64,000 nt of DNA from SOIA01 sp964346585 (GTDB lineage: Bacteria; Acidobacteriota; Aminicenantia; Aminicenantales; Aminicenantaceae). Within the stretch, counting starts at the first letter, position 1; each line of letters opens with the position of its first letter. Where the stretch lies: the NCBI GenBank assembly GCA_964346585.1, contig CAYFVQ010000153.1, forward strand, positions 1-64,000, read 5' to 3'. Shown piece after piece: positions 34,081-43,364 of this stretch. Made by a program: the position numbers and the translations under genes. The notes beneath the pieces were generated by a model. That model had not been told where the DNA came from. It made no database searches and worked only from the letters and a program-made list of their open reading frames with translations.

Positions 34081-34841
34081 AGATTTATCGCTACAAGCAT
34101 AAGGATAAAATCAGCTACGGGGTTTTAAAGGAAGAAAACCTTTGTCCCGTTGAAGGTTCCATATTCAAAAAATTCAACGTGAAAAAAGAAAAGATTCCCA
34201 TAAGCGACGTCACTCTTCTGCCGCCCGTGATCCCTTCGAAGATCGTCGCGATCGGGGCCAACTACAAGAATCATGTAAAGGAAATGGGCCGGCAGATTCC
34301 TGAAGAGCCCCTGATTTTTCTTAAACCTCCCTCCTCTCTCGTTGGACCGAACGATATCATCGTCTATCCAAAAATGTCCAAAAGAGTCGACTACGAAGGA
34401 GAGTTGGCTTTAGTCATCAAGAAAAGAGCGCGTCTTCTCGAGGATGGAGATAATACGGAAGATTACATTCTGGGCTACACCTGCTTTAATGATGTGACGG
34501 CTCGAGACCTCCAAATAAAAGATGTCCAGTTCACCCGGGCAAAGTCGTTCGATACGTTCGCCGCTGTGGGGCCCTGTATCGCCACCGATGTTGAGCCTGA
34601 GGGGCTTCGATTGAAGACGTTTCTCAACGGAAAATTAAGACAATCATCCACCTTAAAAAACCTGATTTTTCCTGTGCCTTTTATAGTGAGATATATTTCC
34701 GGGATCATGACACTCGAGCCCGGAGATATCATTACGACTGGAACTCCTGCCGGGGTTGGCCCGATGTCTCCGGGTGACAGGGTGGATATCCAGATAGAAG
34801 GGATTGGGACTCTCTCCAACACAGTCATGAAAATCAAGTGA
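34077..34841 (+). CDS. Fumarylacetoacetate hydrolase family protein
   Basis: 254 residues, normal for the short bacterial FAH group. Metal ligands fit E107 and E109 in VDYEGELALVI and D139 in YTCFNDVTARDLQ; SKIVAIGANYKNHVKEMG is the N-terminal domain boundary and GDIITTGTPAGVGPMSPGD the C-terminal signature. Such enzymes hydrolyse or decarboxylate C-C bonds of 2,4-diketo or 2-oxo acids, for example acylpyruvate or oxaloacetate. The exact substrate is open. It overlaps the preceding lipoprotein gene by ATGA, so it is the last gene of the hslVU operon. Confidence 0.9.
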   Translation: MKIYRYKHKDKISYGVLKEENLCPVEGSIFKKFNVKKEKIPISDVTLLPPVIPSKIVAIGANYKNHVKEMGRQIPEEPLIFLKPPSSLVGPNDIIVYPKMSKRVDYEGELALVIKKRARLLEDGDNTEDYILGYTCFNDVTARDLQIKDVQFTRAKSFDTFAAVGPCIATDVEPEGLRLKTFLNGKLRQSSTLKNLIFPVPFIVRYISGIMTLEPGDIITTGTPAGVGPMSPGDRVDIQIEGIGTLSNTVMKIK

Positions 34842-35047
34842 ATAGATGGAGATTTGATCCCGAATTCCACAGGTTTCGACACTTTTTCCCTCTAGTACAG
34901 CATTAAAAAATAAACTTTTCTTGTCTGTGGGGGTTCAATAAAATATGTGAGAGTGATATAACATACACGGATGGAGAGATAATCAGAAATCATTTTCGGT
35001 TTTCTGTCTTTTCTCTCTTGATAAGCTCATAATTTTTGGAGGTTTTA

Positions 35048-35692
35048 ATGAAAATTTTCTTGGATACAGCCAATCTAGAGCAGATCAAGGAAGCCGCGAG
35101 CTGGGGAATAGTGGATGGAATCACAACCAACCCCACACTGGTTTCCAAAGAGAATATGAAGTTTGAGGATTTAATCAAGAAGATCTGTAAAATTGTTCCG
35201 GGCCCTGTGAGCGTGGAGTCTGTCTCCACCAAAGCCAAAGATATCATTGAGGAGGCCAGAGGACTGGCCAAGCTGGCTGATAATGTTGCTGTGAAGATAC
35301 CGATTTGTGTGGAGGGGCTGAAAGCGACAAAAGTTCTGTCCAGCGAGGGGATCAAGATCAACACGACTCTCATATTTTCTCCGAACCAGGCACTACTTGC
35401 GGCTAAAGCCGGAACAGCGTTTGTCAGCCCTTTCATCGGGCGGCTCGATGATATCTCCCATGAGGGAATGGCCTTGATCGATGAGATCGTTGCCATATTC
35501 AATAATTATGGCTTTGAAACAGAAATTATCGTGGCCAGCATCCGCCATCCACTCCATGTTGTGGAAGCGGCTTTGACCGGAGCAGACATTGCCACCATCC
35601 CTTTTGCGGTGCTGGACAAGATGGTGAAGCATCCTTTGACTGATATCGGAATAGAGAAATTTTTAAAGGATTGGAGCAAAGTCAAGCGCTGA
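35048..35692 (+). CDS. fsa: Transaldolase-like fructose-6-phosphate aldolase (TalC/FSA)
   Basis: 214 residues, typical of the small transaldolase group. MKIFLDTANLEQIKEAASWG and DGITTNPTLVSKE form the N-terminal barrel, K83 in NVAVKIPICVEGLKA is the Schiff-base lysine, and LIFSPNQALLAAKAGTAFVS and VSPFIGRLDDI follow. Members are either transaldolases of the pentose phosphate pathway or fructose-6-phosphate aldolases; sequence alone does not settle which. The start is the ATG at 35048, with GGAGG 6 bases upstream. It is followed after 23 bases by the carboxylase beta subunit gene. Confidence 0.92.
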   Translation: MKIFLDTANLEQIKEAASWGIVDGITTNPTLVSKENMKFEDLIKKICKIVPGPVSVESVSTKAKDIIEEARGLAKLADNVAVKIPICVEGLKATKVLSSEGIKINTTLIFSPNQALLAAKAGTAFVSPFIGRLDDISHEGMALIDEIVAIFNNYGFETEIIVASIRHPLHVVEAALTGADIATIPFAVLDKMVKHPLTDIGIEKFLKDWSKVKR

Positions 35693-35715
35693 ATCATCAT
35701 TGGGGCGAGGAAACG

Positions 35716-37263
35716 ATGACTATCGAAAAAAAATTAAAAGAGCTAAAAAAGAAAACAGAATCAGCAGAGCTGGGCGGAGGTCAGGAGAGGATAGAGAAGC
35801 AGCATAAGGCCGGAAAACTGACCGCTTTGGAAAGGATCAACCTCCTGGTGGATGAAGGCTCTTTCCAGGAAATGGATAAACTTGTTGTGCACGAGAGTCA
35901 TGATTTTGGGATGGAAAAAAAGAGGATTTATGGAGATGGAGTGGTGACAGGGCACGGCACGATCGATGGTCGGACAGTTTTCATTTTTGCTCAGGATTTT
36001 ACTGTGTTCGGAGGGTCGTTGAGCGGAGCGAATGCAGCTAAGATAGTCAAAATCATGGACTTGGCCCTGAAGAACGGTGTTCCGATGATCGGCCTCAACG
36101 ATTCAGGAGGGGCGCGGATACAGGAAGGAGTGGCTAGCCTGGGAGGCTATGCGGATATATTTTTGAGGAATGTTCTTGCCTCCGGAGTCGTTCCTCAGAT
36201 ATCAGCGATTATAGGTCCGTGTGCGGGCGGAGCTGTCTATTCGCCAGCTATTACAGATTTTATCATCATGACGAAGGATATCAGCCGCATGTTCATCACT
36301 GGACCGGATGTGATAAAGGCCGTAACACACGAAAGTGTGACCATGGAAGAGTTAGGAGGGGCAGAAGCTCATAACAGCATTAGCGGTGTGGCGCATTTTG
36401 CAGCCGAGGACGAAAAACACACAATGGAATTAATCCGCGAACTTCTCTCGTTTGTCCCCGATAACAACCTGGAAGACCCTCCTTTCAAGGAGACGGCTGA
36501 CCCTCCGGACAGAGGGAGTGATGAACTCAATTTTATGGTGCCCGATGACCCGAATCAACCTTATGACATACGAAAGGTCATCAAAGAAATTCTGGATGAT
36601 AATTATTTCTTTGAGGTCCAGGAGCATTACGCGAAAAACATCGTCATCGGTTTCGGTCGGTTGGGAGGGAAGTCAGTATCCATCGTGGCCAACCAGCCCG
36701 ATGTTCTGGCGGGAGCCCTGGATATCAATGCCTCGGATAAAGGGGCCCGGTTCGTCCGTTTTTGCGATGCCTTCAACATACCGCTTATCACGTTTGAGGA
36801 CGTGCCCGGATTTTTGCCCGGAGTGGCCCAGGAACACGGAGGAATAATCCGCCATGGAGCCAAACTTCTGTATGCGTTTGCCGAGGCGACCGTGCCGAAA
36901 ATTACTGTCATCACTCGCAAAGCCTATGGGGGAGCCTACTGCGTTATGGCTTCCAAACACATCAGAGCAGATATCAATTTTGCCTATCCGACGGCCGAGA
37001 TCGCTGTGATGGGACCAGAAGGAGCGGTGGAGATAGTCTATAAGCGTGAGCTGGATAAGAAGGAAGGGGCCAAGGAGAGAGAGGCAAAAGTCGAGGAGTT
37101 CCGAGAGAAATTTGCTAATCCTTATATTGCCTGTGAGAAAGGCTATCTCGATGAGATAATCGAGCCGAAATTCTCAAGGCCCAAGATCATTGCGGCTTTA
37201 CAGATGCTGGAGAACAAGCGGGATAGCAATCCTCCGAAAAAGCATGGAAATATACCTTTATGA
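35716..37263 (+). CDS. pccB: Acyl-CoA carboxylase carboxyltransferase subunit (propionyl/acetyl-CoA type)
   Basis: 515 residues from ATG 35716, which has GAGGAA upstream. Two crotonase-fold halves: N-terminal FAQDFTVFGGSLSGANAAKI, LNDSGGARIQEGVASLGGYA and GPCAGGAVYSPAITDFIIM; C-terminal KGARFVRFCDAFNIPLITFE, DVPGFLPGVAQEHGGIIRHG and RKAYGGAYCVMASKHI. These bind acyl-CoA and carboxybiotin. The partner biotin carboxylase and carrier genes follow at 37583 and 39096, so the three form one carboxylase, probably for propionyl-CoA or a related acyl-CoA. A methylmalonyl-CoA decarboxylase is less likely because a biotin carboxylase is present. Confidence 0.94.
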   Translation: MTIEKKLKELKKKTESAELGGGQERIEKQHKAGKLTALERINLLVDEGSFQEMDKLVVHESHDFGMEKKRIYGDGVVTGHGTIDGRTVFIFAQDFTVFGGSLSGANAAKIVKIMDLALKNGVPMIGLNDSGGARIQEGVASLGGYADIFLRNVLASGVVPQISAIIGPCAGGAVYSPAITDFIIMTKDISRMFITGPDVIKAVTHESVTMEELGGAEAHNSISGVAHFAAEDEKHTMELIRELLSFVPDNNLEDPPFKETADPPDRGSDELNFMVPDDPNQPYDIRKVIKEILDDNYFFEVQEHYAKNIVIGFGRLGGKSVSIVANQPDVLAGALDINASDKGARFVRFCDAFNIPLITFEDVPGFLPGVAQEHGGIIRHGAKLLYAFAEATVPKITVITRKAYGGAYCVMASKHIRADINFAYPTAEIAVMGPEGAVEIVYKRELDKKEGAKEREAKVEEFREKFANPYIACEKGYLDEIIEPKFSRPKIIAALQMLENKRDSNPPKKHGNIPL

Positions 37264-37280
37264 AAATTGGGGACAGGAAA

Positions 37281-37299
37281 ATTGGGGACAGTCCCCAAT
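37281..37299. repeat. ATTGGGGACAGTCCCCAAT palindrome after pccB
   Basis: A perfect 19-base palindrome 17 bases past the stop codon, preceded by a half copy (TTGGGGACAGG). It may form a terminator-like hairpin but lacks a T-run, so it may not stop transcription into the next carboxylase gene. Confidence 0.6.
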
Positions 37300-37365
37300 T
37301 ATTGAGTAAGTGTCATTATAAGAGTTATTGTGTGGAGCGAGCGACCTGTGAGTATTATGTGTCTA

Positions 37366-37526
37366 TCATTGCGAGCTTGTGTGGCAATCTCATAAAAAGA
37401 AGAAGATTCGACAGAAGAAAAAGGGATAACTAAAAGTAAGAATGTGTCATTGCGAGCCTAACATGGCGATCTCATGAGAGGGTGGAGATGGATTGTGGTG
37501 TCATTGCGAGCTTGCGTGGCAATCTC
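37366..37526. repeat. Three direct TCATTGCGAGC units
   Basis: Units at 37366-37392, 37447-37475 and 37501-37526 share TCATTGCGAGC and TGGCAATCTC (or GGCGATCTC). Each can fold through ATTGC and GCAAT. They fill most of the 319-base gap between pccB and the biotin carboxylase gene. Same module as at 23901 and inside the element at 56667. Confidence 0.75.
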
Positions 37527-37582
37527 TTTTGGAAAATAAATTACAGCTCTGAGGTGCAGACTGAAGAGCGAAGGGTAAGCAA

Positions 37583-39094
37583 ATGCCCCGAATGTTCAAG
37601 AAGATACTGATCGCCAACAGGGGCGAGATTGCTGTCAGGATCATCAGGGCGTGCCGCGAACTGGGTATTGCGCCTGTGGCCGTTTATTCGGATGCGGACA
37701 GGAAGGCTCTGCATGTCAGGTTGGCTGAGGAGGCATACTCTATAGGCGAGTCGGTTCCCTCCAAGAGCTATCTCAATGTCGAAAAAATCATAGAAGTCGC
37801 AAAAAAAAGTAAATCCGAGGCTCTCCATCCTGGATATGGATTTCTGGCCGAAAATCCGGAGCTGGTGAAAAGTTGTGAAAAAGAGGGGATTGTCTTCATT
37901 GGACCCCCCTCAGAGCCAATGGAGGTCATGGGGCACAAGACTGAATCGCGGAAGAAGATGACAGAGGCGGGAGTGCCGGTTATACCGGGGACATTGGAGC
38001 CAATAAAGAATGAGAAGGATTTAAGGGAGAAAGCAGAGGATATCGGGTTCCCTGTTCTGCTGAAAGCCGCAGCGGGAGGTGGTGGCAAGGGATTGCGGCA
38101 GGTCCGGAAGAGAAAGGAACTTTTGTCATCCTTCAGACTGGCTCAGTCTGAAGCCAAGGCGAGCTTCGATGATCCTGCCGTCTACATCGAAAAATACCTT
38201 GATGAGCCCCATCACATAGAGATTCAGATCCTGGCGGATAATTTTGGGAACATTGTCTATCTGGGAGAAAGGGAGTGTTCTATCCAGAGGCGGTACCAGA
38301 AAGTCCTGGAAGAAACCCCTTCACCCTTTATAGATGATGATATACGGAAGGAGATGGGACAGATCGCTGTGAAAGCCGCAGCGGCCGTGAATTACCGGAA
38401 TGCCGGCACCGTGGAATTCATGGTGGATAAAAACAAACACTTCTATTTTCTGGAGATGAACACCCGGTTGCAGGTGGAGCACCCGATCACTGAAATGGTC
38501 ACAGGCATTGACCTTGCCAGATGTCAGATCGAGATTGCCGCTGGATTTCCACTGAATTTTCGCCAGGAGGAGATTCGGCCTGAAGGGCACTCACTGGAGT
38601 GTCGAATATATGCGGAAGATCCGGACAATGATTTTATGCCGTCTCCTGGAAAAATAATGCATCTTCACACACCCGCAGGAGGATTGGGAGTGAGGGATGA
38701 TAATGGAGTGTACGAGGGATACGAGGTTCCTTTAGAGTATGATCCCCTGCTTTCCAAGCTCATCACTTGGGGAAAGACACGAGAGGAAGCCATCCATCGA
38801 ATGCTTCGGGCTCTATCTGAATACCGGGTCTACGGCATTAAAACAACGATTCCTTTTTTCAAGCGCATTCTTCTTCATCCGAAATTCTTCGCGGGCAACT
38901 ACAACACACATTTCATTGCCAACCTCGCGAGAAAAGTGGACGGCAGAAAGCCAGAGGAAGAGGTTATCGCCCTGATTGCCGCAGGAGTGAAAGTCTATTC
39001 AGAAAGAAAGTCAGGCTCCAGGCCTGATTCCAAGAGAAAAGAAAGTAGCTGGAAATTTCAAGGAAGATTAAAGAACTTTGCCAACAGGTTCTAA
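37583..39094 (+). CDS. accC: Biotin carboxylase subunit of acyl-CoA carboxylase
   Basis: 503 residues with a full ATP-grasp biotin carboxylase: FKKILIANRGEIAVRIIRAC at the N-terminus, HPGYGFLAENPELV, the Gly-rich loop AAAGGGGKGLRQVR, the QRRYQKVLEETPSP region, and EMNTRLQVEHPITEMVTGID with the active-site Arg and Glu. It makes carboxybiotin from bicarbonate and ATP on the carrier protein encoded next. The C-terminal 50 residues are basic and poorly conserved. ATG 37583 has GAAGGG upstream; an ATG at 37592 is possible. Gene order: carboxyltransferase, carboxylase, carrier. Confidence 0.95.
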   Translation: MPRMFKKILIANRGEIAVRIIRACRELGIAPVAVYSDADRKALHVRLAEEAYSIGESVPSKSYLNVEKIIEVAKKSKSEALHPGYGFLAENPELVKSCEKEGIVFIGPPSEPMEVMGHKTESRKKMTEAGVPVIPGTLEPIKNEKDLREKAEDIGFPVLLKAAAGGGGKGLRQVRKRKELLSSFRLAQSEAKASFDDPAVYIEKYLDEPHHIEIQILADNFGNIVYLGERECSIQRRYQKVLEETPSPFIDDDIRKEMGQIAVKAAAAVNYRNAGTVEFMVDKNKHFYFLEMNTRLQVEHPITEMVTGIDLARCQIEIAAGFPLNFRQEEIRPEGHSLECRIYAEDPDNDFMPSPGKIMHLHTPAGGLGVRDDNGVYEGYEVPLEYDPLLSKLITWGKTREEAIHRMLRALSEYRVYGIKTTIPFFKRILLHPKFFAGNYNTHFIANLARKVDGRKPEEEVIALIAAGVKVYSERKSGSRPDSKRKESSWKFQGRLKNFANRF

Positions 39095-39095
39095 A

Positions 39096-39587
39096 ATGAA
39101 TTTTTCATTCTGGTTGAACAATAAAGAATACAGACTGAATGTGGAAGAGAAAGTGGGGAATGAAATACTCGTCTCTCTCGGAAAAAAGCAGTACCGCGTA
39201 TCCATCGAGTTCATCAGCGGGGATGAAATCCTTCTGAACATCGATGGGCGGATTCATAACGTCATCGTCAATTCCAATACGCTGTTTTATTCAGTTTATG
39301 TCAACGGTAGATTTTTTAAGATCGAGAAGAAATCCGTTTCCCAAATATTGGGAAAAAAGGGTGCGAAGGTACAGAAAAGAGACATCAAGACATCTATGCC
39401 GGGGAGAATCGTCAAGGTTTTTAGGAAGGAAGGAGATAAAGTCAAAGAAGGTCAGGCTGTTCTGGTGCTGGAAGCCATGAAGATGCAGAATGAGATAAAA
39501 TCTCCTCAGAGCGGCATCATCACCAAGATCAATCCTTCAGCCGGGGATTCTGTTGAGGCCGGCGCACTCCTTTTCTCGGTTGAATAA
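39096..39587 (+). CDS. Biotin carboxyl carrier subunit with N-terminal extension
   Basis: 163 residues. The C-terminal 70 residues are a biotinyl domain with the biotinylation site K129 in VLVLEAMKMQNEI, preceded by MPGRIVKVFRKEGDKVKEGQ. The N-terminal 90 residues are a small strand-rich domain (ILLNIDGRIHNVIV and similar), as in the BT domain of propionyl-CoA carboxylase alpha subunits. Here the alpha chain is split into two genes: carboxylase and BT-plus-carrier. The ATG follows the accC stop by one base, so the two are coupled. Ribosome site weak. Confidence 0.92.
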   Translation: MNFSFWLNNKEYRLNVEEKVGNEILVSLGKKQYRVSIEFISGDEILLNIDGRIHNVIVNSNTLFYSVYVNGRFFKIEKKSVSQILGKKGAKVQKRDIKTSMPGRIVKVFRKEGDKVKEGQAVLVLEAMKMQNEIKSPQSGIITKINPSAGDSVEAGALLFSVE

Positions 39588-39608
39588 CCAGCAAAGTCTC
39601 TTGTTTTC

Positions 39609-39718
39609 AAAAAAAGGGGATAGGCCCCTTTTTTCGGGGACTGTCCCTTTTAGTCCTTTTGCTACGGAAGATAGGGACTGTCCCCCTTCTCTAAAAAAAG
39701 GGGCCTATCCCCTTTTTT
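39609..39718. repeat. Composite hairpin repeat, likely terminator
   Basis: An outer module AAAAAAGGGGATAGGCCCC occurs at both ends in inverted orientation, each able to fold on its own with T-runs. Inside is a 51-base inner hairpin, GGGGACTGTCCC to GGGACTGTCCCC (39636-39686). The block sits 20 bases behind the carrier gene and should stop the carboxylase operon. Very similar composite at 48549. Confidence 0.75.
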
Positions 39719-39855
39719 CACTTTTTTCCACACATTCCCAGCTCATCTGAATTACAGGAATGAAGTCACAAGCTCTTAGTGGTATAATATATGATGTGAA
39801 TAGGCTTTTATTGTTGATAAAAAATGTTATATTTACAGGTTATTTTCATCATAAA

Positions 39856-39910
39856 GGAGACAGCCCCTGTAGGTCCCTATTTTAAGAAAGAGAGGGACCG
39901 TCCCTCTTCC
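39856..39910. repeat. Degraded copy of the GGGACAGTCCC hairpin
   Basis: GACAGCCCCTGTAGGTCCCT and GAGGGACCGTCCCTCTT with the TTTTAAGAAAG centre match the inner hairpin of the repeats at 39636, 46918, 48584 and 59718. It lies in the promoter region of tamB. Confidence 0.55.
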
Positions 39911-39953
39911 TGAAGTATCATCCTGGAGACCGGGACCATTCACATGAATAATC

Positions 39954-42900
39954 ATGAAAATTAAGAAAAGAATTAGATCGTTAATCGTAATTGCGGTTAT
40001 TGTCCTTTTTTTTCTTGGAGCAGGAGTCTTCGTCAAGAATATTTTTCTCAGCCGGATCAAGAATGAAATTGATGCAAGCTTCTTCTATGACAACCTTCAC
40101 ATGTCCTTTTTTCCTCCTGTGCTCATTATTGAAAATGTGAAAACTCGCATCCCTTCTCCTTACTTTTCCGCCGAAAAAATCAGCATGAGAATTTCCTACG
40201 GAGCATTATTGACCAGGCGAAAACCCATTAATGTGGTGATCGAACAGCCGGTCTTAATCATCTCCCAGACCTCTCCAAAAGGAGATGCCGGAACCAAAGA
40301 AGAATTCGCTCTGTCTTTTCCGGTTCTGGTTGAGGAAGGATTGATCAAAAATGGAGAGTTTTACTTCCAGGGCCGAGAGATGAGCTTCCAGTCGAGAGGA
40401 ATAGAGGCCGTTTTCACGCAGACTAGAAACGAATTTTCTTTGGAGGCCAAAACAAAGAGGAGCCTCTTTTATCCAGGCCCTTCCAAATTTCGTTTAGAGG
40501 GGAAGATAGACTTTTTGATCGAGGGGCGGGGACAGAAGATTTACGTTAAAAGACTCAAAGTCGATAGCAGTGATTTCAGTTTTGAATCCGAAGGCAGTTT
40601 GGTGGACCCCATGAATCCGCAGCTCGACCTTGAAATGTCTTTCAGAGCCAACGCGCCATGGTTGACTGAGCTTCTTCATTTGCCTTTTGACTGGGAAGGA
40701 AACACGGAAGGTCAGGGGATTCTTACTCGAAATGAGGAAGGAGTGTCGCTCAAAGCCGACTTTTCAAGCAATAATCTCTTCTTGAACGATGTTTTCATGG
40801 GTGAAATCAGAGGAAGGATTGATTATCAAGAAGATTCTCAGATTGTTGAATTTAATTATCAGAAGGAATCGCTACCGAGGGAGTATGTGAAATTACGTTT
40901 CACAGAGGAAAAGGTCGATGGAATCCTGAGAGGCGCTTTCCTTGATCCCGTTACAAAATATTTCTATTTGCCCTGGCCGATCTCCACTCCCGCATGGGGA
41001 GAATTTTCAGTAGACGATGATAAGCTCGAGACTGATCTGGAATTCAGGGATGAGTATGCCCTGTCCGAACCAGGGCGTTTTCCTTTTCGTGGCCCGCTCC
41101 AACTCCATTGGGATAAAAAGAAGAAGGTGACTTTCTCCTCTCCCAGTTTCACTTCTGATTTTGGTGAATTTGATGTGGAAGGGACGATTAATGTTGGCCG
41201 GGATTTGGATATCACAATTCAGGGAGACGTCGGAGACCTTAAGAGGACTCGAGAGTTCACGTCTGCTTTGCTTTCAAAAGATTATGCCTTTGCGGAGATG
41301 AGAGGGCGGGGTGAAGTGGACCTCCATGTTTTCGGAGAATATTATGACCCGCAGGTTCATTCGAGATTTTCTTTCACCCCAGGCAGTTTTGGAAAATTCG
41401 ATGCTCAATCTGTTGAGGGTGAAGCCGAAATAATCAAAGGAGATTTCTTCGCAAGGTTCAATGTGGATGATCCTGACATGTTGGGGAGAGTGGGGCTCTT
41501 CTCAGGCCTGGATGGCGTGAGAGTCGATATCCATATGGAGCGGGGCTTCGTGGAGAGAATCTTTCCGGCATTGGATTTTGAATTCCCTCTCAAAGGGGAG
41601 GCATCGGGTAATTTTGAAGTCAATCTCAAAGGAGAAAACATCCAGGTGAAAGGAGATTTCGCGAGTCCTCTGATGAATTTTGTGGGCCAGGACCTGAAAG
41701 AGCTGAGAGGTAAACTGGAATGGAAAGAAGATTTTTTCTCTTTGTCCGGGCTTCAGTTCCAAATGCATGAAGGAACCGTGAAAGGAGATATTACACTTGG
41801 CTTGCTTAACAAAGAGTTTGATATCAATATCCTGGGAGAGGGAATCGATTTTTCCTCTCTCTATTCCGGGATGACGGGTAACTTGCGTTTCCTCCTAAAC
41901 GGAAAAGGATTTTTTAATGAAGACTTTGCTTTGGGGCCCTTTGAGATTGAGGACCTCTATCATTCTCCCTTCCAGAAAACCACAGCAAAAGGATTGGCGC
42001 AGTTTACTCATTCTGATGGAAAGCTTGACCTGGATTTGATGGGGAATTTTTCACCCGGGCAGAATTTTTTCAACGTTTCCTTCTCCATCCCTCTCAGCGA
42101 AGACATGTTATCAGTCGGCATAAGAGGCAGTTTTGACAACATCGATCTTCTGCTTCCCTGGGGCGATGGCGCTGAAGGGCGCGTGAATTATCTGGGTGAA
42201 GTGAAAGGCCCCCTCTCTTCTCTAGAAGTGAAAGGGGCTTTAGATTTTAATGGGTCTGTCTTCCCCTTTCCTGGATTTGCCCACGCGTTCAGGGATTATT
42301 CTGGATTGATGTTCGTTGAAAACAACTTGCTCACTTTTCGCTCTCTTCAGGCGACGTTGGGTGGAGGCGATGTCCAGGGAGCCGGGGAATTGAAGCTTGG
42401 AGAGGGTGGGATCGAGTCGATAGATATCAAATTAGAAGGAATGAATATGTTGGTCTCTCCAGTAGAAAGGACAAGAGCCCTGGCCGATGGAACGTTGAAT
42501 CTGATCAAGGGCCCTGACCAATTCGTCCTGAAGGGTGATTTGTTTGCGCACAGGCTTTCCTGGAGAAGGGAAGTGAATGAAGAGTTCCTTTTCTATTCCA
42601 CTCCTTATTATCAGCAGGAAAGAGAACCGAGTTTTTTTGATGACCTCACTCTGGATATCCGTCTGCGGGCCGATGACAATGCATGGATAGAGAACTCTTT
42701 AGGCAGAGTCAGGACAATGTTTGATTTGACTGTGGGCGGAAGTGTGAGTGAACCTGTGATTTTGGGCGATATCGAAGCTCTGGACGGTGAAATAAATTTT
42801 CAAGACAGACAGTTTAAGCTTCTTGTTGGACGCGTGAATTTCGTGAATCCGGTCAGCACCGAGCCTTATATAAGCTTTTTGGGAGAGACTTACGTGAAAG

Positions 42901-43364
42901 ATTTCAGAGTGACTTTTTCTCTTGAAGGATTGTTGGATAATCTTAATCCTGAGTTCACGTCTTCGCCTCCTTTACCTCCCGAGGATGTCTTGGCTTTACT
43001 CGCACTGGGAGAGGCGTTCAAGAGAACGTATTCCTATGATACCAGCACACAGGCGAGCACAGCTTCGCTTATTTCTTTTCAGCTTTCCGAGGAAGCGATA
43101 AAACGAGCTGATGGACTGTTCACTCTCGATCGATTCAGGATTGACCCGTTTCTGATGGAATCCTCCACAGAGATGGCCGCTCGTTTGACGGTCGGGAAAA
43201 AAGTATCCAAAAACTTCTTTATCCTTTACTCCACCAATCTCACGACACAGAGAGAGGAAATTATAAAAATGGAATGGGAACTGACAGATGATATCTCATT
43301 GATCGGAACCCGTGATGAGGAGGGACGGATTAGCTTTGATGTTAAGATACGCAAGAGATTCTAG
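39954..43364 (+). CDS. tamB: TamB-like translocation and assembly module protein (DUF490)
   Basis: 1136 residues. An N-terminal signal anchor (IRSLIVIAVIVLFFLGAGVF) is followed by AsmA/TamB-type strand-rich repeats through the whole length, such as IEVKGDF-type text and LRGKLEWKEDFFSLSGL. The C-terminus is the DUF490/TamB signature: ALLALGEAFKRTYSYDTSTQ, then FRIDPFLMESS, LTVGKKVSKNFFILYSTNLT and LIGTRDEEGRISFDVKIRKR. TamB spans the periplasm and works with Omp85 proteins or in lipid transport. The Omp85 gene overlaps its end by about 26 bases and follows directly. Size is close to E. coli TamB. Confidence 0.9.
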   Translation: MKIKKRIRSLIVIAVIVLFFLGAGVFVKNIFLSRIKNEIDASFFYDNLHMSFFPPVLIIENVKTRIPSPYFSAEKISMRISYGALLTRRKPINVVIEQPVLIISQTSPKGDAGTKEEFALSFPVLVEEGLIKNGEFYFQGREMSFQSRGIEAVFTQTRNEFSLEAKTKRSLFYPGPSKFRLEGKIDFLIEGRGQKIYVKRLKVDSSDFSFESEGSLVDPMNPQLDLEMSFRANAPWLTELLHLPFDWEGNTEGQGILTRNEEGVSLKADFSSNNLFLNDVFMGEIRGRIDYQEDSQIVEFNYQKESLPREYVKLRFTEEKVDGILRGAFLDPVTKYFYLPWPISTPAWGEFSVDDDKLETDLEFRDEYALSEPGRFPFRGPLQLHWDKKKKVTFSSPSFTSDFGEFDVEGTINVGRDLDITIQGDVGDLKRTREFTSALLSKDYAFAEMRGRGEVDLHVFGEYYDPQVHSRFSFTPGSFGKFDAQSVEGEAEIIKGDFFARFNVDDPDMLGRVGLFSGLDGVRVDIHMERGFVERIFPALDFEFPLKGEASGNFEVNLKGENIQVKGDFASPLMNFVGQDLKELRGKLEWKEDFFSLSGLQFQMHEGTVKGDITLGLLNKEFDINILGEGIDFSSLYSGMTGNLRFLLNGKGFFNEDFALGPFEIEDLYHSPFQKTTAKGLAQFTHSDGKLDLDLMGNFSPGQNFFNVSFSIPLSEDMLSVGIRGSFDNIDLLLPWGDGAEGRVNYLGEVKGPLSSLEVKGALDFNGSVFPFPGFAHAFRDYSGLMFVENNLLTFRSLQATLGGGDVQGAGELKLGEGGIESIDIKLEGMNMLVSPVERTRALADGTLNLIKGPDQFVLKGDLFAHRLSWRREVNEEFLFYSTPYYQQEREPSFFDDLTLDIRLRADDNAWIENSLGRVRTMFDLTVGGSVSEPVILGDIEALDGEINFQDRQFKLLVGRVNFVNPVSTEPYISFLGETYVKDFRVTFSLEGLLDNLNPEFTSSPPLPPEDVLALLALGEAFKRTYSYDTSTQASTASLISFQLSEEAIKRADGLFTLDRFRIDPFLMESSTEMAARLTVGKKVSKNFFILYSTNLTTQREEIIKMEWELTDDISLIGTRDEEGRISFDVKIRKRF

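Noticed and set aside
37366..37526. Possible CRISPR array because of three direct repeats
   Set aside because: Units vary, spacers are of unequal length, repeats are palindromic intergenic modules found elsewhere, and no cas gene is present.
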